Assembly: GCF_013394655.1 (NCBI RefSeq)
Contig: NZ_CP053351.1
Span: 3,884,001 to 3,948,000 of the forward strand
Reading direction: 5' to 3'
Origin: Winogradskyella schleiferi
Lineage (GTDB): Bacteria > Bacteroidota > Bacteroidia > Flavobacteriales > Flavobacteriaceae
DNA length: 64,000 nucleotides
The notes under the pieces were generated by a model. It saw nothing but the letters and a program-made list of their open reading frames with translations, searched no databases and was not told the origin of the DNA. Below are positions 17,090 to 26,993 of this stretch, piece by piece (within the stretch, counting starts at the first letter, position 1; the number at the start of each line of letters is the position of its first letter). A program made the translations under genes and the position numbers.

Positions 17090-17623
17090 TTATTCTTCTG
17101 ACAATGCGAGTAGTTTTACCATGGTTTTATAGTTTCTAGCAGTCGCATTGACATTCAATTTATTTTCAAAATACCCCAAATTGAATTTTGCACGTCCATA
17201 GCCTTTGGCGCAAAACAAATAAATACAAGCGTTTATAATGGCATACTCATCATCTGGATATGTTTTTTGAGATGCTTCTTTTGTCACCTCTTTTTGTGGC
17301 ATTTTACTAAGCATTATAAAGTAGCTTTCTACCTTTTTTGCTTCACTAAAAGGGCAATTATTAAAAATAGTTAGCAATTCTTGGCGCGTTCTTACTAAAA
17401 CCGGAACTTCAAAACCAAAGTAGTCTAATATCAAGGTTTTGATTTTGTCTTCTAGTGCATTGACTTCGTTTTCCGAAGATTGGAAAATAACATTGCCACT
17501 TTGAATATAGGTTTTTACATTTTCGAATCCCGATTTCTCTAATAATTCCCTGAGCTCTGCCATTGGGACTTTTTTATGGCCACCAACATTGATACCTCTT
17601 AAAAGTGCGATGTAGGTTTTCAT
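17090..17623 (-). CDS. DUF1697 family protein
   Basis: Soluble protein of 177 residues with the family opening YIALLRGINVGGHKKVPMAELRELL and SGFENVKTYIQSGNVIFQS, and the closing KLNVNATARNYKTMVKLL. Full length for the family, whose biochemical role is unknown. A decayed copy of its 3' end follows immediately (16922-17087). It starts 1 base after the toxin stop codon upstream, so it may be co-transcribed with the toxin-antitoxin genes. Confidence 0.85.
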   Translation of the reverse strand: MKTYIALLRGINVGGHKKVPMAELRELLEKSGFENVKTYIQSGNVIFQSSENEVNALEDKIKTLILDYFGFEVPVLVRTRQELLTIFNNCPFSEAKKVESYFIMLSKMPQKEVTKEASQKTYPDDEYAIINACIYLFCAKGYGRAKFNLGYFENKLNVNATARNYKTMVKLLALSEE

Positions 17624-17893
17624 TTAATAATCTTGAGATTGATTGAAAATATGTAAAATCATAACTTGTCCCTCGTTAACTTTATAATGAATAGCGTAAT
17701 TATAGATTTCTAAAAGATAAATTCTAATGTTCCTGTACCTAATTTGGCGAGATAATGGTGCTTTTTCCAAGAACAAAAACTGTTTGTTTAAGTCATTTAA
17801 AAATGATTGTTCGACGCCTTTAATTTTAAAGAAACATTCTGCTAATTCAATTTCACGAAAAGCCTCAGGACTAATAATCAGTTTATAAATCAT
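17624..17893 (-). CDS. RelE/ParE-type toxin
   Basis: An 89-residue protein with the ParE/RelE fold pattern: YKLIISPEAFREIELAECFF at the N-terminus, the basic strand RQIRYRNIRIYLLEIYNYAIHYKV, and the terminal VMILHIFNQSQDY. The start overlaps the 3' end of the antitoxin gene by 11 bases, the usual coupling for a type II toxin-antitoxin operon. Whether it cleaves mRNA (RelE-like) or inhibits gyrase (ParE-like) cannot be told; the ParE form seems likelier from the HxxxxxRD-like tail HIFNQSQDY. Confidence 0.8.
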   Translation of the reverse strand: MIYKLIISPEAFREIELAECFFKIKGVEQSFLNDLNKQFLFLEKAPLSRQIRYRNIRIYLLEIYNYAIHYKVNEGQVMILHIFNQSQDY

Positions 17894-18131
17894 ACTTTTT
17901 CCTAAAGTCTTGTACTGGTATAAATTCTATTTCTCCCCTATCTACTCTATCTAACATATCATCCATCATCTTTTTATATTCTTCTGATGGTTCGCTGTAG
18001 CGCATGGCAATATCTTCAAGCGTAAACTCAATATAATTTTTTAACGAGCGTTTTTGTAGTTTAGCTTGTTTTTCTAAAATAGCGATGGCTTTATCGTCTA
18101 ACTCTATCAATTTTTTTGTCTTTCCCATCAT
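17883..18131 (-). CDS. Antitoxin, ribbon-helix-helix-like
   Basis: An 82-residue protein: N-terminal DNA-binding part (KKLIELDDKAIAILEKQAKLQKRSLKNYIEFTLEDIA) resembling a ribbon-helix-helix antitoxin, then an acidic C-terminal arm (EEYKKMMDDMLDRVDRGEIEFIPVQDF) that would cover the toxin. Two in-frame ATGs (18129-18131 and 18126-18128) are equally placed. It precedes and overlaps the toxin gene. A long AT-rich near-palindrome lies just upstream (18143-18173) and suits autoregulation. Confidence 0.8.
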   Translation of the reverse strand: MMGKTKKLIELDDKAIAILEKQAKLQKRSLKNYIEFTLEDIAMRYSEPSEEYKKMMDDMLDRVDRGEIEFIPVQDFRKKYDL

Positions 18132-18142
18132 TAATACATTTT

Positions 18143-18173
18143 TTATATATCAAATATATATATTGTATATATA
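18143..18173. promoter_or_regulatory. AT-rich near-palindrome upstream of antitoxin gene
   Basis: TATATATCAAATATATATAT followed by TGTATATATAA is close to self-complementary (CAA...TTG around an AT core, one-base offset). Placed 12 bases before the antitoxin start, it is a plausible operator, but AT-rich DNA makes chance symmetry common. Confidence 0.3.
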
Positions 18174-18342
18174 ATTTTTTCAAAATTTAACAATTCATTC
18201 TAACCCATTCAAAATCTTTAAATTAACTGCTATCTGATAAAAGCAACCTAATAAATAAAATCCACCAAACGCAAATAAACACGACAAAACGTTGCTGAAT
18301 TAAAGAAATGGTGTAGTTTTACTGCATTAATACTATAATGTC

Positions 18343-20625
18343 ATGTGTTTTCCCAAATCGAACACTGTTATTATTTTGTTTGTTTGCCTACTATATAATG
18401 GCTTAATTGTGTGCGCACAAGAACCACTTACAAAAGCTGATAGCAGTTCTAATTGTACCTTTGACACCTATAAACTTGATTTATTGGTAAAAAACGACAG
18501 TTTGTATAAAGCCACACTATTACTTAACGAAGCAATTAGCTTTTCACAAGAATATAACTTAAAACCGACGGAAGCTAAATCTTATAATGCATTAGGCAAT
18601 GTGTTGGCAAAATTGTCTAATTTCAAAACTGCTGAATCCTACCACAAAAAAGCCTTTAAAATATACGATTCCCTTAACGACAAAAAAGGAATAGACCGAT
18701 CATTATCTGGTTTGCTATATACTTATGTTTATGAAAAGAACTACAAGAAATTTGACAGTATTTTTCCTAAAGCCGAAGCGGTTTCCAAAGCTCTAAATAG
18801 TGAGATTTATTTCATCAATCTGGAATATAAAATAAAAAAAGACTACTTCAGTAATGATAACAAAAGTATGTTAGCCTATAGTAAAATAGGTCTAGAAGCT
18901 TTAAACTCCACAGATTTTGAAAAACTCAATTACTCCAAAAGTTACCGTACTGAAAATTTAAAAAAGAATTTATTCCAATCCTATCAATACCACAGAGCCT
19001 TGGCAAAGGTAAAATTATCCAAATTCAAAGCCAATGGTTATGATCTGCTATTTTTAATCAATGAAGAAAAACTTAAAACATCATTGGGTACAGATGTCAA
19101 CTCTTACCGCAAATTAGCCACTTTTAACTATTATAAATACATCTATTACACCAACAATATTAAAAATTTAGATTCGGCTACTAAATATCTCTTAAAATCT
19201 GACGCATATAAATATAAAGCACTTACAAATGTTGAAAAACAAAATAACAGAAATGGTGAGCTGATTTCTAAAATTATAAATGCTGAACAAGAACTAAAAT
19301 TATCAAATGAAGTAAGAAATCAAAATGCTAGAAATTCAGAGATATTCTTAATAAGTACAATTGTGATGAGTATAGCCTTGATTGTAATTTTGACCATCTT
19401 TTACTTCTATTTTAAAGCAAGAAAGAATATTGTTAATATCAATGAAGCGTTAAAAGCCTCAAACTCTAAACTTAAGGCTATTGATAAAGATAGACTTGAA
19501 TTTTTCTCCGTATTAAGTCACGAACTTCGTACACCGATTTATGGTATTAGTGGTTTGGCAACGCTTATAGATCAAGAAAATGACGATACTAAAAAACAGT
19601 CTTATTTGGACTCGCTGATATCATCAAGTAATTATATGTCCATTTTAATCGATAACATTTTACAGGCCAACCGACTTAAATTTGAGAAAAAAAACCTGCG
19701 ATTAAAACCAGATAGAATCAAGAAAATTGTTGGTCATGTTCTAAGCACAGTAGCGATAGCAGCAGAAAACAAAGGTTTAGAACTCAAAGTACATATTGAC
19801 GCATCTGATGATAACGAATATATCTTGATCGATAAAGTGGCGTTTAGTCAAATACTCATCAATTTGGCCTTTAATGCCATCCGTTATACTAAAAAAGGGT
19901 CTATTTCCATAAACGTTTTTGAACAGGAAAGAACTAACGATGACGTCACATTACGTTTTGAAATTAAAGATACTGGTATTGGCATAAAAGAGGAGCATCG
20001 CTCAATAGTATTTAGTGCGTTTGAAAACAAAGCGTTTCTAAATAAGAACAGTAGTGGTTCTGGTCTGGGCTTATATATTGTAAAAACCCTATTGGAAAGC
20101 CATAATGCCGATATCGATTTTGTATCCACACCAAATGAAGGCACCTGTTTTTTCTTTGACATAGAATTTAAACTATCAAAAGCGTTAGAACAACGTATAG
20201 GAGCATCAATTTTACCGAAACGTGATGTACGCGTTTTAGTCGTCGATGATAACAAAATCAATCTGCTGATTACACAAAAGAACATCGAAAAAATAAACGG
20301 GTTTAGTTGTGAAACCATTGCCAATGGCAGAGAAGCGATATCTCTAGTGAAACAGAAGGATTTTGACATGATTCTAATGGATATTAATATGCCAGACATG
20401 GACGGTTATGAAGTGACCAAGCATATTAGAATGTTTAATTCTCATATTCCTATACTGGCACTAACCGCTCTAAATTCGTCCGAAATTTCCACTAAAGCTG
20501 AAGTAGCAGGTTTTGATCAGATTATTACCAAACCTTATATTTTTGAAGATTTTAAAGCCATCATTTTGACTTATGCAGGAAATAACGAAAATTATTGTAG
20601 CATAATAGACAGAGCCGCAATATAA
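18343..20625 (+). CDS. Hybrid sensor histidine kinase/response regulator with periplasmic TPR-like domain
   Basis: Signal peptide (about 1-26), a periplasmic helical-repeat domain (about 45-300; NALGNVLAKLSNFKTAESYHKKAFKIY is TPR-like), a coiled segment, one transmembrane helix (about 336-357), HisKA with phosphoacceptor H393 in VLSHELRTPIYG, HATPase with N-box LINLAFNAIRYTKKGS and G-boxes DTGIGI and GSGLGLYIVK, then a C-terminal receiver with VVDDNKIN, D680 in LMDINMPDMDGYE and the Lys of ITKPY. There is no fused DNA-binding output, so the phosphate must pass on to another protein. Its 3' end overlaps the convergent flavoprotein gene by 34 bases. Confidence 0.92.
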   Translation: MCFPKSNTVIILFVCLLYNGLIVCAQEPLTKADSSSNCTFDTYKLDLLVKNDSLYKATLLLNEAISFSQEYNLKPTEAKSYNALGNVLAKLSNFKTAESYHKKAFKIYDSLNDKKGIDRSLSGLLYTYVYEKNYKKFDSIFPKAEAVSKALNSEIYFINLEYKIKKDYFSNDNKSMLAYSKIGLEALNSTDFEKLNYSKSYRTENLKKNLFQSYQYHRALAKVKLSKFKANGYDLLFLINEEKLKTSLGTDVNSYRKLATFNYYKYIYYTNNIKNLDSATKYLLKSDAYKYKALTNVEKQNNRNGELISKIINAEQELKLSNEVRNQNARNSEIFLISTIVMSIALIVILTIFYFYFKARKNIVNINEALKASNSKLKAIDKDRLEFFSVLSHELRTPIYGISGLATLIDQENDDTKKQSYLDSLISSSNYMSILIDNILQANRLKFEKKNLRLKPDRIKKIVGHVLSTVAIAAENKGLELKVHIDASDDNEYILIDKVAFSQILINLAFNAIRYTKKGSISINVFEQERTNDDVTLRFEIKDTGIGIKEEHRSIVFSAFENKAFLNKNSSGSGLGLYIVKTLLESHNADIDFVSTPNEGTCFFFDIEFKLSKALEQRIGASILPKRDVRVLVVDDNKINLLITQKNIEKINGFSCETIANGREAISLVKQKDFDMILMDINMPDMDGYEVTKHIRMFNSHIPILALTALNSSEISTKAEVAGFDQIITKPYIFEDFKAIILTYAGNNENYCSIIDRAAI

Positions 20626-21809
20626 GCGCCTGTCCATGCATTCTGAAAATTAAATCCACCTGTAACGGCATCTACATTTATCACTTCACCCGCAAAATAA
20701 AGATTGGGAATTCGTTTGCTTTCAAAGGTTTTAAAGTTTACTTCTTTTAGATCTACACCGCCTGCTGTCACAAATTCTTCCTTGAATGTACTTTTTCCCG
20801 TCACTTGAAAAATAGCTTGGGTTAATTGAGAACTTAAGGCTTCTAACTGTTGTTTATTGATATCTGCCCATCGTTCTATGTCGGCTATGTCTGAAGCTGA
20901 AACCAACGTTTTCCAGAGGCGTTTTGGCAAATCGAATTGCGCGGATTTGACCACTGATTTTTTAGCAAACTCTTGTTTAAAATTTTTAAGTGCTTCTAAA
21001 CACATCTCAAAATCCAGTTGAATAAAATTCACTTCAATCTTAAAATTATATTTGCGTTTGGCCAGCTCAACAGCTCCAAAAGCTGATAGTTTTAAAATGG
21101 CAGGCGCACTCATGCCGACATGCGTAATTAATAATGGGCCATTGGATTCTAAACTGGTTCCTACGACTTTAATGTCAACATTTTTAGCAACGACTCCGGG
21201 AATATTCTTGATGCGTTTATCCTTAATATCAAAAGTAAATAAAGATGGAACTGGTTGAATAATAGTGTGGCCTAAATTCTCAAGCAACTTCCAGATTTTA
21301 GGATTGCTTCCGGTGGCGACCAATAGTTTTTTGGATTGAAAAAGGCCTTGTGAAGTTTCAATTTCAAAGCCAGTTTCTAAAGGATGAATAGTTTTCACAG
21401 CATGGTTATACAATACCTCAACCTGATGTTTTTCGGCTTCATTTAAAAAGCAATCAATAATAGTTTGTGATGAATTTGAGACAGGGAACATTCTTCCATC
21501 TTCTTCAATTTTCAACTCTACACCGCGTTCTTCGAACCAAGCAATGGTATCGCCTGTCATAAAACTATGAAAGGGTCCCAAAAGCTCTTTTTCTCCTCTT
21601 GGATAATTCTGTACTAATTCCGAAGGGATAAACTCGGCATGTGTAACGTTACATCGTCCACCACCTGAGATTTTGACTTTTTGCAAGCCTTCTTTTCCGC
21701 GTTCCAAAATAGCAACTGATAGTTCTGGGTGCTGTTCTGCGATGTTGACAGCGGCAAAAAAACCTGCTGCGCCTCCTCCAATTATAATGATATCTTTATG
21801 GTTTGCCAT
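20592..21809 (-). CDS. FAD-dependent oxidoreductase, HI0933/BaiN-like
   Basis: Flavoprotein of 405 residues. N-terminal Rossmann FAD motif DIIIIGGGAAGFFAAVNIAE, the family marker KISGGGRCNVTHAEF, and the C-terminal FAD-binding block NLYFAGEVINVDAVTGGFNFQNAW. The family (PF03486) is widespread and mostly of unknown substrate. It is transcribed towards the hybrid kinase gene, with overlapping 3' ends. Confidence 0.88.
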   Translation of the reverse strand: MANHKDIIIIGGGAAGFFAAVNIAEQHPELSVAILERGKEGLQKVKISGGGRCNVTHAEFIPSELVQNYPRGEKELLGPFHSFMTGDTIAWFEERGVELKIEEDGRMFPVSNSSQTIIDCFLNEAEKHQVEVLYNHAVKTIHPLETGFEIETSQGLFQSKKLLVATGSNPKIWKLLENLGHTIIQPVPSLFTFDIKDKRIKNIPGVVAKNVDIKVVGTSLESNGPLLITHVGMSAPAILKLSAFGAVELAKRKYNFKIEVNFIQLDFEMCLEALKNFKQEFAKKSVVKSAQFDLPKRLWKTLVSASDIADIERWADINKQQLEALSSQLTQAIFQVTGKSTFKEEFVTAGGVDLKEVNFKTFESKRIPNLYFAGEVINVDAVTGGFNFQNAWTGAYIAALSIMLQ

Positions 21810-21866
21810 TCGGTAATTAAATTCGACATGATGAATTGAAGGTTACTGATTTTAAAATCCTTTATG

Positions 21867-23204
21867 TTAAGTTTCAAAAGTATATTCCGAAGGATTTACA
21901 TTTTGAAGTTTGGCCATATAATCTTCTATGGTTTTGATATCTGCCTCGTTGCTATGATTATTTAGAGCATCTTTTTTAAGGTTGATCACTTCTTTTATAA
22001 GGACTTCTTTATAGTTTTCATTCAATACATTATTCTGTTGAAGTAAATATTGAAACATAATAAATAATTTTTGAACTACAATAATATCGTGTTTACAATA
22101 ATTACGCATAGCTGCCATAACGTTATATAACAACTCTTCAAAACTAACGGTTTTAATATGGATAACTGCTTTTTTATCGTCATTAAAATAATAGCTATTG
22201 TCTTTTTTAGTCATTCGTAATGCAAAAAGTTCCGTTAGGTAATCAATGGCATTGATACATGTGCCTGGATCATTTATACCTGGCGACATAGCCTTCAGTG
22301 CAATTTCCGTAATTTGCTTAAAGGCAAGGATATAATTATCTTCAATTAGTTCATTATTGGAGAATGTAAATGCTTCTATTAACTGTGTTTCTAAATCCTC
22401 TTTACCATCGATATCTTCATTCAGTTCGCCTTTGTATTTAAGTACGGGAATCCCTTTTAGGATATATGCACCTTTTATAGGAACAATTGCTATTTTCAAA
22501 TTATGTTCTTCTGCTAAACCAGCAAGTGATTTTAAGCTTACATCTTGCATGTAACCTGTAGTATTTGCCATGATGCTTTTCCAATCTGACGAATCTTCAA
22601 AGTCAGTGTCAATATGTTTTTCAGCTTCCACCAACTTTTCTAAACGTGCTTTAGACTTTCTAAAGATTTTGTCCATTATGGTATTCACTTGAATCTCTTG
22701 CGAAATGGAATGGATAAAATAAATGAAAGCACCCAAACTGACAGTCATGAAAATAATTCCCAATAACACTGAAAAACCAGGCATTTGATATTTGTCGCCA
22801 TTTGGTGTAATGGATACCAGTGTGAAAATACAGTACAACAATGTGGAGTTGTAGATACCGAGTATAATCTGATGCCTTCTGTTGGAAATCAATCCTGGTA
22901 GTACCCTTGGCGAAAAATTACTCGACGCTTGATTCAGCAAAATCATTACCAGCGAAAAACTAAACACCATAATGGAGATTAAACCTGCTACAAATGTTGT
23001 AAGAAGTGCCCTTGCTGTTTCGGTGTTATTAACTACTAAAATCGGTGCGTTTTCCACCAAATATTTAGAAACACCTTTGCTTTCTAAATAAATCATAAAA
23101 AAAGCAAAAAGCAATCCAAAAAGACTAATAATTGAAGGATAGAAAGCAATATTGCTCTCTAGTTTACCTAGTGAATTCCAAATTCTATAAAAATAGTTTT
23201 TCAC
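21867..23204 (-). CDS. DUF2254 membrane protein
   Basis: 445 residues with four hydrophobic helices in the first 165 residues (LFGLLFAFFMIYLESK; ALLTTFVAGLISIMVFSFSLVMILL; two more to about 160) and a large soluble part. Family motifs include ASSNFSPRVLPGLISNRRHQIILGIY and KAMSPGINDPGTCINAIDYL. Function unknown. It lies 9 bases after the metallophosphoesterase-barrel gene and closes a co-directional eight-gene run. Confidence 0.85.
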   Translation of the reverse strand: MKNYFYRIWNSLGKLESNIAFYPSIISLFGLLFAFFMIYLESKGVSKYLVENAPILVVNNTETARALLTTFVAGLISIMVFSFSLVMILLNQASSNFSPRVLPGLISNRRHQIILGIYNSTLLYCIFTLVSITPNGDKYQMPGFSVLLGIIFMTVSLGAFIYFIHSISQEIQVNTIMDKIFRKSKARLEKLVEAEKHIDTDFEDSSDWKSIMANTTGYMQDVSLKSLAGLAEEHNLKIAIVPIKGAYILKGIPVLKYKGELNEDIDGKEDLETQLIEAFTFSNNELIEDNYILAFKQITEIALKAMSPGINDPGTCINAIDYLTELFALRMTKKDNSYYFNDDKKAVIHIKTVSFEELLYNVMAAMRNYCKHDIIVVQKLFIMFQYLLQQNNVLNENYKEVLIKEVINLKKDALNNHSNEADIKTIEDYMAKLQNVNPSEYTFET

Positions 23205-23213
23205 ATTACCGAA

Positions 23214-26200
23214 TTAAAAATTGAGTCCAAATCCAAATGAAAAACGCAAGCCTTCCACACTATTGAATAAGTTAAATGTACCTGAAAGGCTATCTGCGGC
23301 CGTTACCCAAAAACCACCTCCATAATCGTTGTGCCATTTATCTGAAAAATCGTCTTTAAGCCAAACTCTTCCGACATCGAAACCACCAAAAACGCCGACT
23401 TGCAATGGCAATATACCTGTTTTGAATTGATTAAAGGCATATCTCAAATCCGTACTTCCGACTAAAGAATTTCGACCGGTAAAGCGTTCTGTTCTAAAAC
23501 CTCTTAGTCCGTTTTGCCCTCCAATATTTGCAGCCTGATAAAATATTAAATCATTACCTATCCTAAACTGTGTTCGTAAATCGGTTTTCAAAACTAATTT
23601 TCTATTTCTGGAAATCGCATTATAAAATCCTAAATTGGAATTGATATAACCATAAGTATATTTAGTGTTGTCAATTTCAGTTTTTGCTCCTACATTTAAA
23701 AGAAAGGTCATCCCTCTCGTTGGCGCAAGTTTTTTATCAAAACTCTCATAATTGTATTCTGCTTCAAGTGCTCCAAAGATTCTACGGTCGAAAAAACCAT
23801 CTTCTGAAGCATTAGTAAAACTCGTTATAAATCTATCAGGCGTTTCACCTAATTCAATACCTTCTATTATTGCTCGGAAACCATAATCACTACCAAAATT
23901 ACCTTTCTTCAAAATTCCGACTTTAGCCATATAAATACTGGTTTTTACACGATTATAATCTAAGTCTAATTCATCGTCCAAATTCTCTGTTTCATTACCG
24001 TAACCGAAAAAATTATTGGCGAAATTTTCTGAGGTAAATTGACCGCCAACGTGTAAATTCCAATCGTCTTTTATATTAGCAAATTCGCCATCATAATTAA
24101 GGGAAAATCCGCTTGTAGCAAAAAAGTAACCACCTTTAAAACGGTGTTGTTGCGAAAACGGATTACGCTGAAAACCATTTATGGTTGAAACATAAGATAA
24201 GCCCAAAGAAAAACCATCATCTGGATTAAAGCCGATGGCTGGCGTGATTACACCAGTGTTTACTATGTTTTTTTGGTAATCAAAAAGATTCAATTTATAA
24301 ACATCAGTCAATCTTAGTGTTCCTCCTTTCTTCTCCTGTATGGTATTAGGTTTACTTTGGTGATCGTATATTTTAATACGTCTTCCATTATTAATGATGT
24401 ACGTATCATTTTCCTGTCCGCCAATTAATCTCGTAAATATTAAATTATTGGCTTTGCCGCTCACTTCAAATATATCTTTGTCATCCAAACCGTAGACCCA
24501 AATTTCTTTAGTCACTTCTTTATTAAAAGTTCTATCGACAATAACTTCCCCTTTTTCACCATCTTTAATTCTAGATATCTTAACATGGGTTTCGTTGTCC
24601 CCAATTCTAGTTACTTCGATGTAATCATCCTTATCTGTACCTGTAAGGATCACCAAACCGTTTAAGTATTCGTAATATCGTGTGGCAATATCCACAAGGT
24701 TACCGCGTCGTCCTTTAAGTTTCTTTTTTATATCGTCAAGTGTTTCATCTTGAGCAGCTTCTGGCACCTTAGAAAATGCTTCTTCAATGACATCGTCCGT
24801 AATATTATCTTGGAGAAATTTAGCATGTTTTAACCATTGTTCCCTAGTTGATTGTTGCACCAATACACGATCTAATTTTATACCTGCGGAATTCATCCAT
24901 TTAATATCTTCCAATGTTTCATCATAGACCTGAAGCTGTTTTGTTGGACCTGCAATGACTCTCATCACATCCAATAAACCACCATCAAAATTTGAAAACA
25001 CCTGGTCTCTATCCCTTGGAATTGGCCTAAAGAGCTTATCGCCATTTTCTTGGTCAAATTGCGCCCAACGCCATTGGTCTTGGTGGCGATCCCAATCGCC
25101 AATCAGCATATCAAATAAACGTGCTCTTACATAAGCATTATCATCTATTTTATACTTTTCATCTTCCCGTACCTTTTCTATAATATCATGCGTACTTTCA
25201 ATATCATCAGCATAACCAAAATTACGCTCGTCGGTATAGTTTTCCTCCGGACGCTCCTCAATCATGTAGAGTTCATCTCCATAATCCTTATTATATTTCC
25301 CTAAATATTTGTGCTTTGGAATATAGAAAATCCTAGGATTGGTATGATATATTTCGGCAGCATCAGACAAATCTGGTACCACCATAAATGCATAGGGATG
25401 CGCTGCGGTGTAAAAATCAAGAATCAGACCTTCAACAGCCGTTCTTTCAAACTCATCTTGTATGTAAGTGTCTTTAAATAAAACGGTCTGTAAATATTGT
25501 GTGGCACTTTTTTTAAGCGCTCTCATATTGAGCTCTCTGCCATCTTTTGTTTTTAATCTTATAGAGCGTGTTTGATGACCTCCACCAGTTCTTACAATTT
25601 CCAAACCACCATAAAGCGTATCTAAAGTGGTAACATCTGCTTTAATTTTCTGACTGTAAACATCTCTGTAATGATCTCCCCAAATAGATTCAAAAAAGCC
25701 GGTTTTTTCAGTTTGTTCCTTTGTGTAAACCGAAGTTTCAATTTCTTGAGGGAAGCTGTCTGGTAATTGAGATACATCATATTGCGCTGTTGGTGGAAAA
25801 ATTTCTTTTACAAAGAGCTTGGTGGCATTACCATTTTCTGCGCCATACATGGTAACCCAACTACTACCATCTTTAAAAACGGTTAACTCTGCAAAACCTT
25901 GTTTTCCATAGCTAAATAAACCAGTATTCTTTAGGGATGCATACCCTTCTTTGGCTCCAGAACCAGAAACGATTTGTTTAATCTTTCCTTTTTCCAAATA
26001 TTGAAGTGTATGCTCATGGCCTGAAACGAATATGACGTTTTCCGTATCTAAAGTCATCGTCTCCAAACGGTTCATCAGGTTGTTATAACGCTCATTATAA
26101 CGGTCTTGAATAGAAACACCGCCTTGTGTTCTAATCTGAGTTGCCAATGAGGCTAAAACAGGCAGCGGCAATTTTTTCTGTGTTGGAAACAAATGTTTGG

Positions 26201-26921
26201 AAAATGCATACTGACCTCCATGAACACCATTGGTATACATAGGATGATGCATGGCAAATACTATAGTTTTGTTTTGTGCTTTTTTCAGTTCGCCCTCTAA
26301 CTCTAGGAAGAACCGCTCCCTCGTCTTTATTTCGCATTCGTCATTCATGGTGGGATGATTGTTCCAATTTTCTAAATACCATTGTGTATCTATGACAATA
26401 AGCTTAATATCATCTCCGATGTCAAAATCCTCAAGAGGACAACCATTATCAGGTTCGAAAGCCTTCTTGACTAAAGCATCTTCAATATACTTTTCCTCGC
26501 GTTTCAAACCTTTAAGGCCGTTAGCATACCAATCGTGATTTCCTGGAATAAAGAGTACTTCACCATTAAAACCTTCAATGGATTTCAGTTGTCCATCTAA
26601 AGCATTTTCCGCCTCCGAACGCCCTTTTTCACCTTTCTTTGGCAATCCATCTGGATAAATATTATCTCCTAAAAAGAGCACAAAGTCTTCGGTTGTATTT
26701 TTATCAGCCGTATGATTCTTAAACGCTGTTAAGGCTTTAGACATACCACCTTGTGGCGACTTACCAGCATCACCAATTAAATAAAAGGTTTTCTCTATGT
26801 CTTTATCTGGTAATTCGTTGGTTTTATCAGCTTCTTCTTTATATTGTGCCTTAGAAGTGGCACAACCTATTAAGAAAGCAACAGCAATAAATAATACCGC
26901 TATTTTGTATAACTTAATCAT
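23214..26921 (-). CDS. Lipoprotein fusion: metallophosphoesterase plus outer-membrane beta-barrel
   Basis: 1235 residues. Lipobox FLIGC (Cys about 20). The calcineurin-like phosphoesterase domain (about 45-360) shows every metal motif: GDAGKS, LGDNIYPDG, PGNHDWYANG, AMHHPMY and SGHEHTLQY. A middle region (about 430-860) carries conserved segments such as RARLFDMLIGDWDRHQDQWRW and PRDRDQVFSNFDG. The C-terminal third is a surface-antigen/BamA-like barrel (GGQNGLRGFRTERFTGRN) ending in the aromatic residue of ...GFGLNF. Outer-membrane location is therefore expected. The substrate is unknown. The combination is recurrent in flavobacteria. It follows egtD and precedes the DUF2254 gene. Confidence 0.88.
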   Translation of the reverse strand: MIKLYKIAVLFIAVAFLIGCATSKAQYKEEADKTNELPDKDIEKTFYLIGDAGKSPQGGMSKALTAFKNHTADKNTTEDFVLFLGDNIYPDGLPKKGEKGRSEAENALDGQLKSIEGFNGEVLFIPGNHDWYANGLKGLKREEKYIEDALVKKAFEPDNGCPLEDFDIGDDIKLIVIDTQWYLENWNNHPTMNDECEIKTRERFFLELEGELKKAQNKTIVFAMHHPMYTNGVHGGQYAFSKHLFPTQKKLPLPVLASLATQIRTQGGVSIQDRYNERYNNLMNRLETMTLDTENVIFVSGHEHTLQYLEKGKIKQIVSGSGAKEGYASLKNTGLFSYGKQGFAELTVFKDGSSWVTMYGAENGNATKLFVKEIFPPTAQYDVSQLPDSFPQEIETSVYTKEQTEKTGFFESIWGDHYRDVYSQKIKADVTTLDTLYGGLEIVRTGGGHQTRSIRLKTKDGRELNMRALKKSATQYLQTVLFKDTYIQDEFERTAVEGLILDFYTAAHPYAFMVVPDLSDAAEIYHTNPRIFYIPKHKYLGKYNKDYGDELYMIEERPEENYTDERNFGYADDIESTHDIIEKVREDEKYKIDDNAYVRARLFDMLIGDWDRHQDQWRWAQFDQENGDKLFRPIPRDRDQVFSNFDGGLLDVMRVIAGPTKQLQVYDETLEDIKWMNSAGIKLDRVLVQQSTREQWLKHAKFLQDNITDDVIEEAFSKVPEAAQDETLDDIKKKLKGRRGNLVDIATRYYEYLNGLVILTGTDKDDYIEVTRIGDNETHVKISRIKDGEKGEVIVDRTFNKEVTKEIWVYGLDDKDIFEVSGKANNLIFTRLIGGQENDTYIINNGRRIKIYDHQSKPNTIQEKKGGTLRLTDVYKLNLFDYQKNIVNTGVITPAIGFNPDDGFSLGLSYVSTINGFQRNPFSQQHRFKGGYFFATSGFSLNYDGEFANIKDDWNLHVGGQFTSENFANNFFGYGNETENLDDELDLDYNRVKTSIYMAKVGILKKGNFGSDYGFRAIIEGIELGETPDRFITSFTNASEDGFFDRRIFGALEAEYNYESFDKKLAPTRGMTFLLNVGAKTEIDNTKYTYGYINSNLGFYNAISRNRKLVLKTDLRTQFRIGNDLIFYQAANIGGQNGLRGFRTERFTGRNSLVGSTDLRYAFNQFKTGILPLQVGVFGGFDVGRVWLKDDFSDKWHNDYGGGFWVTAADSLSGTFNLFNSVEGLRFSFGFGLNF

Positions 26922-26993
26922 ATTTTAATTTTTGTCGTAAATAACCCTTTTTTTGAGTTAGTTTCTTAGCCATATTCCTACCGATATTAATCC

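Noticed and set aside
16950..17132. 60-codon plus-strand frame
   Set aside because: It is antisense to the decayed DUF1697 copy and the end of the intact gene.
19884..20399. 171-codon minus-strand frame inside the hybrid kinase gene
   Set aside because: Antisense shadow of the HATPase and receiver domains.
21985..21992. TCACTTCT inside the DUF2254 gene as another copy of the PUL motif
   Set aside because: Lies within coding sequence far from the PUL; an 8-base match is expected by chance.
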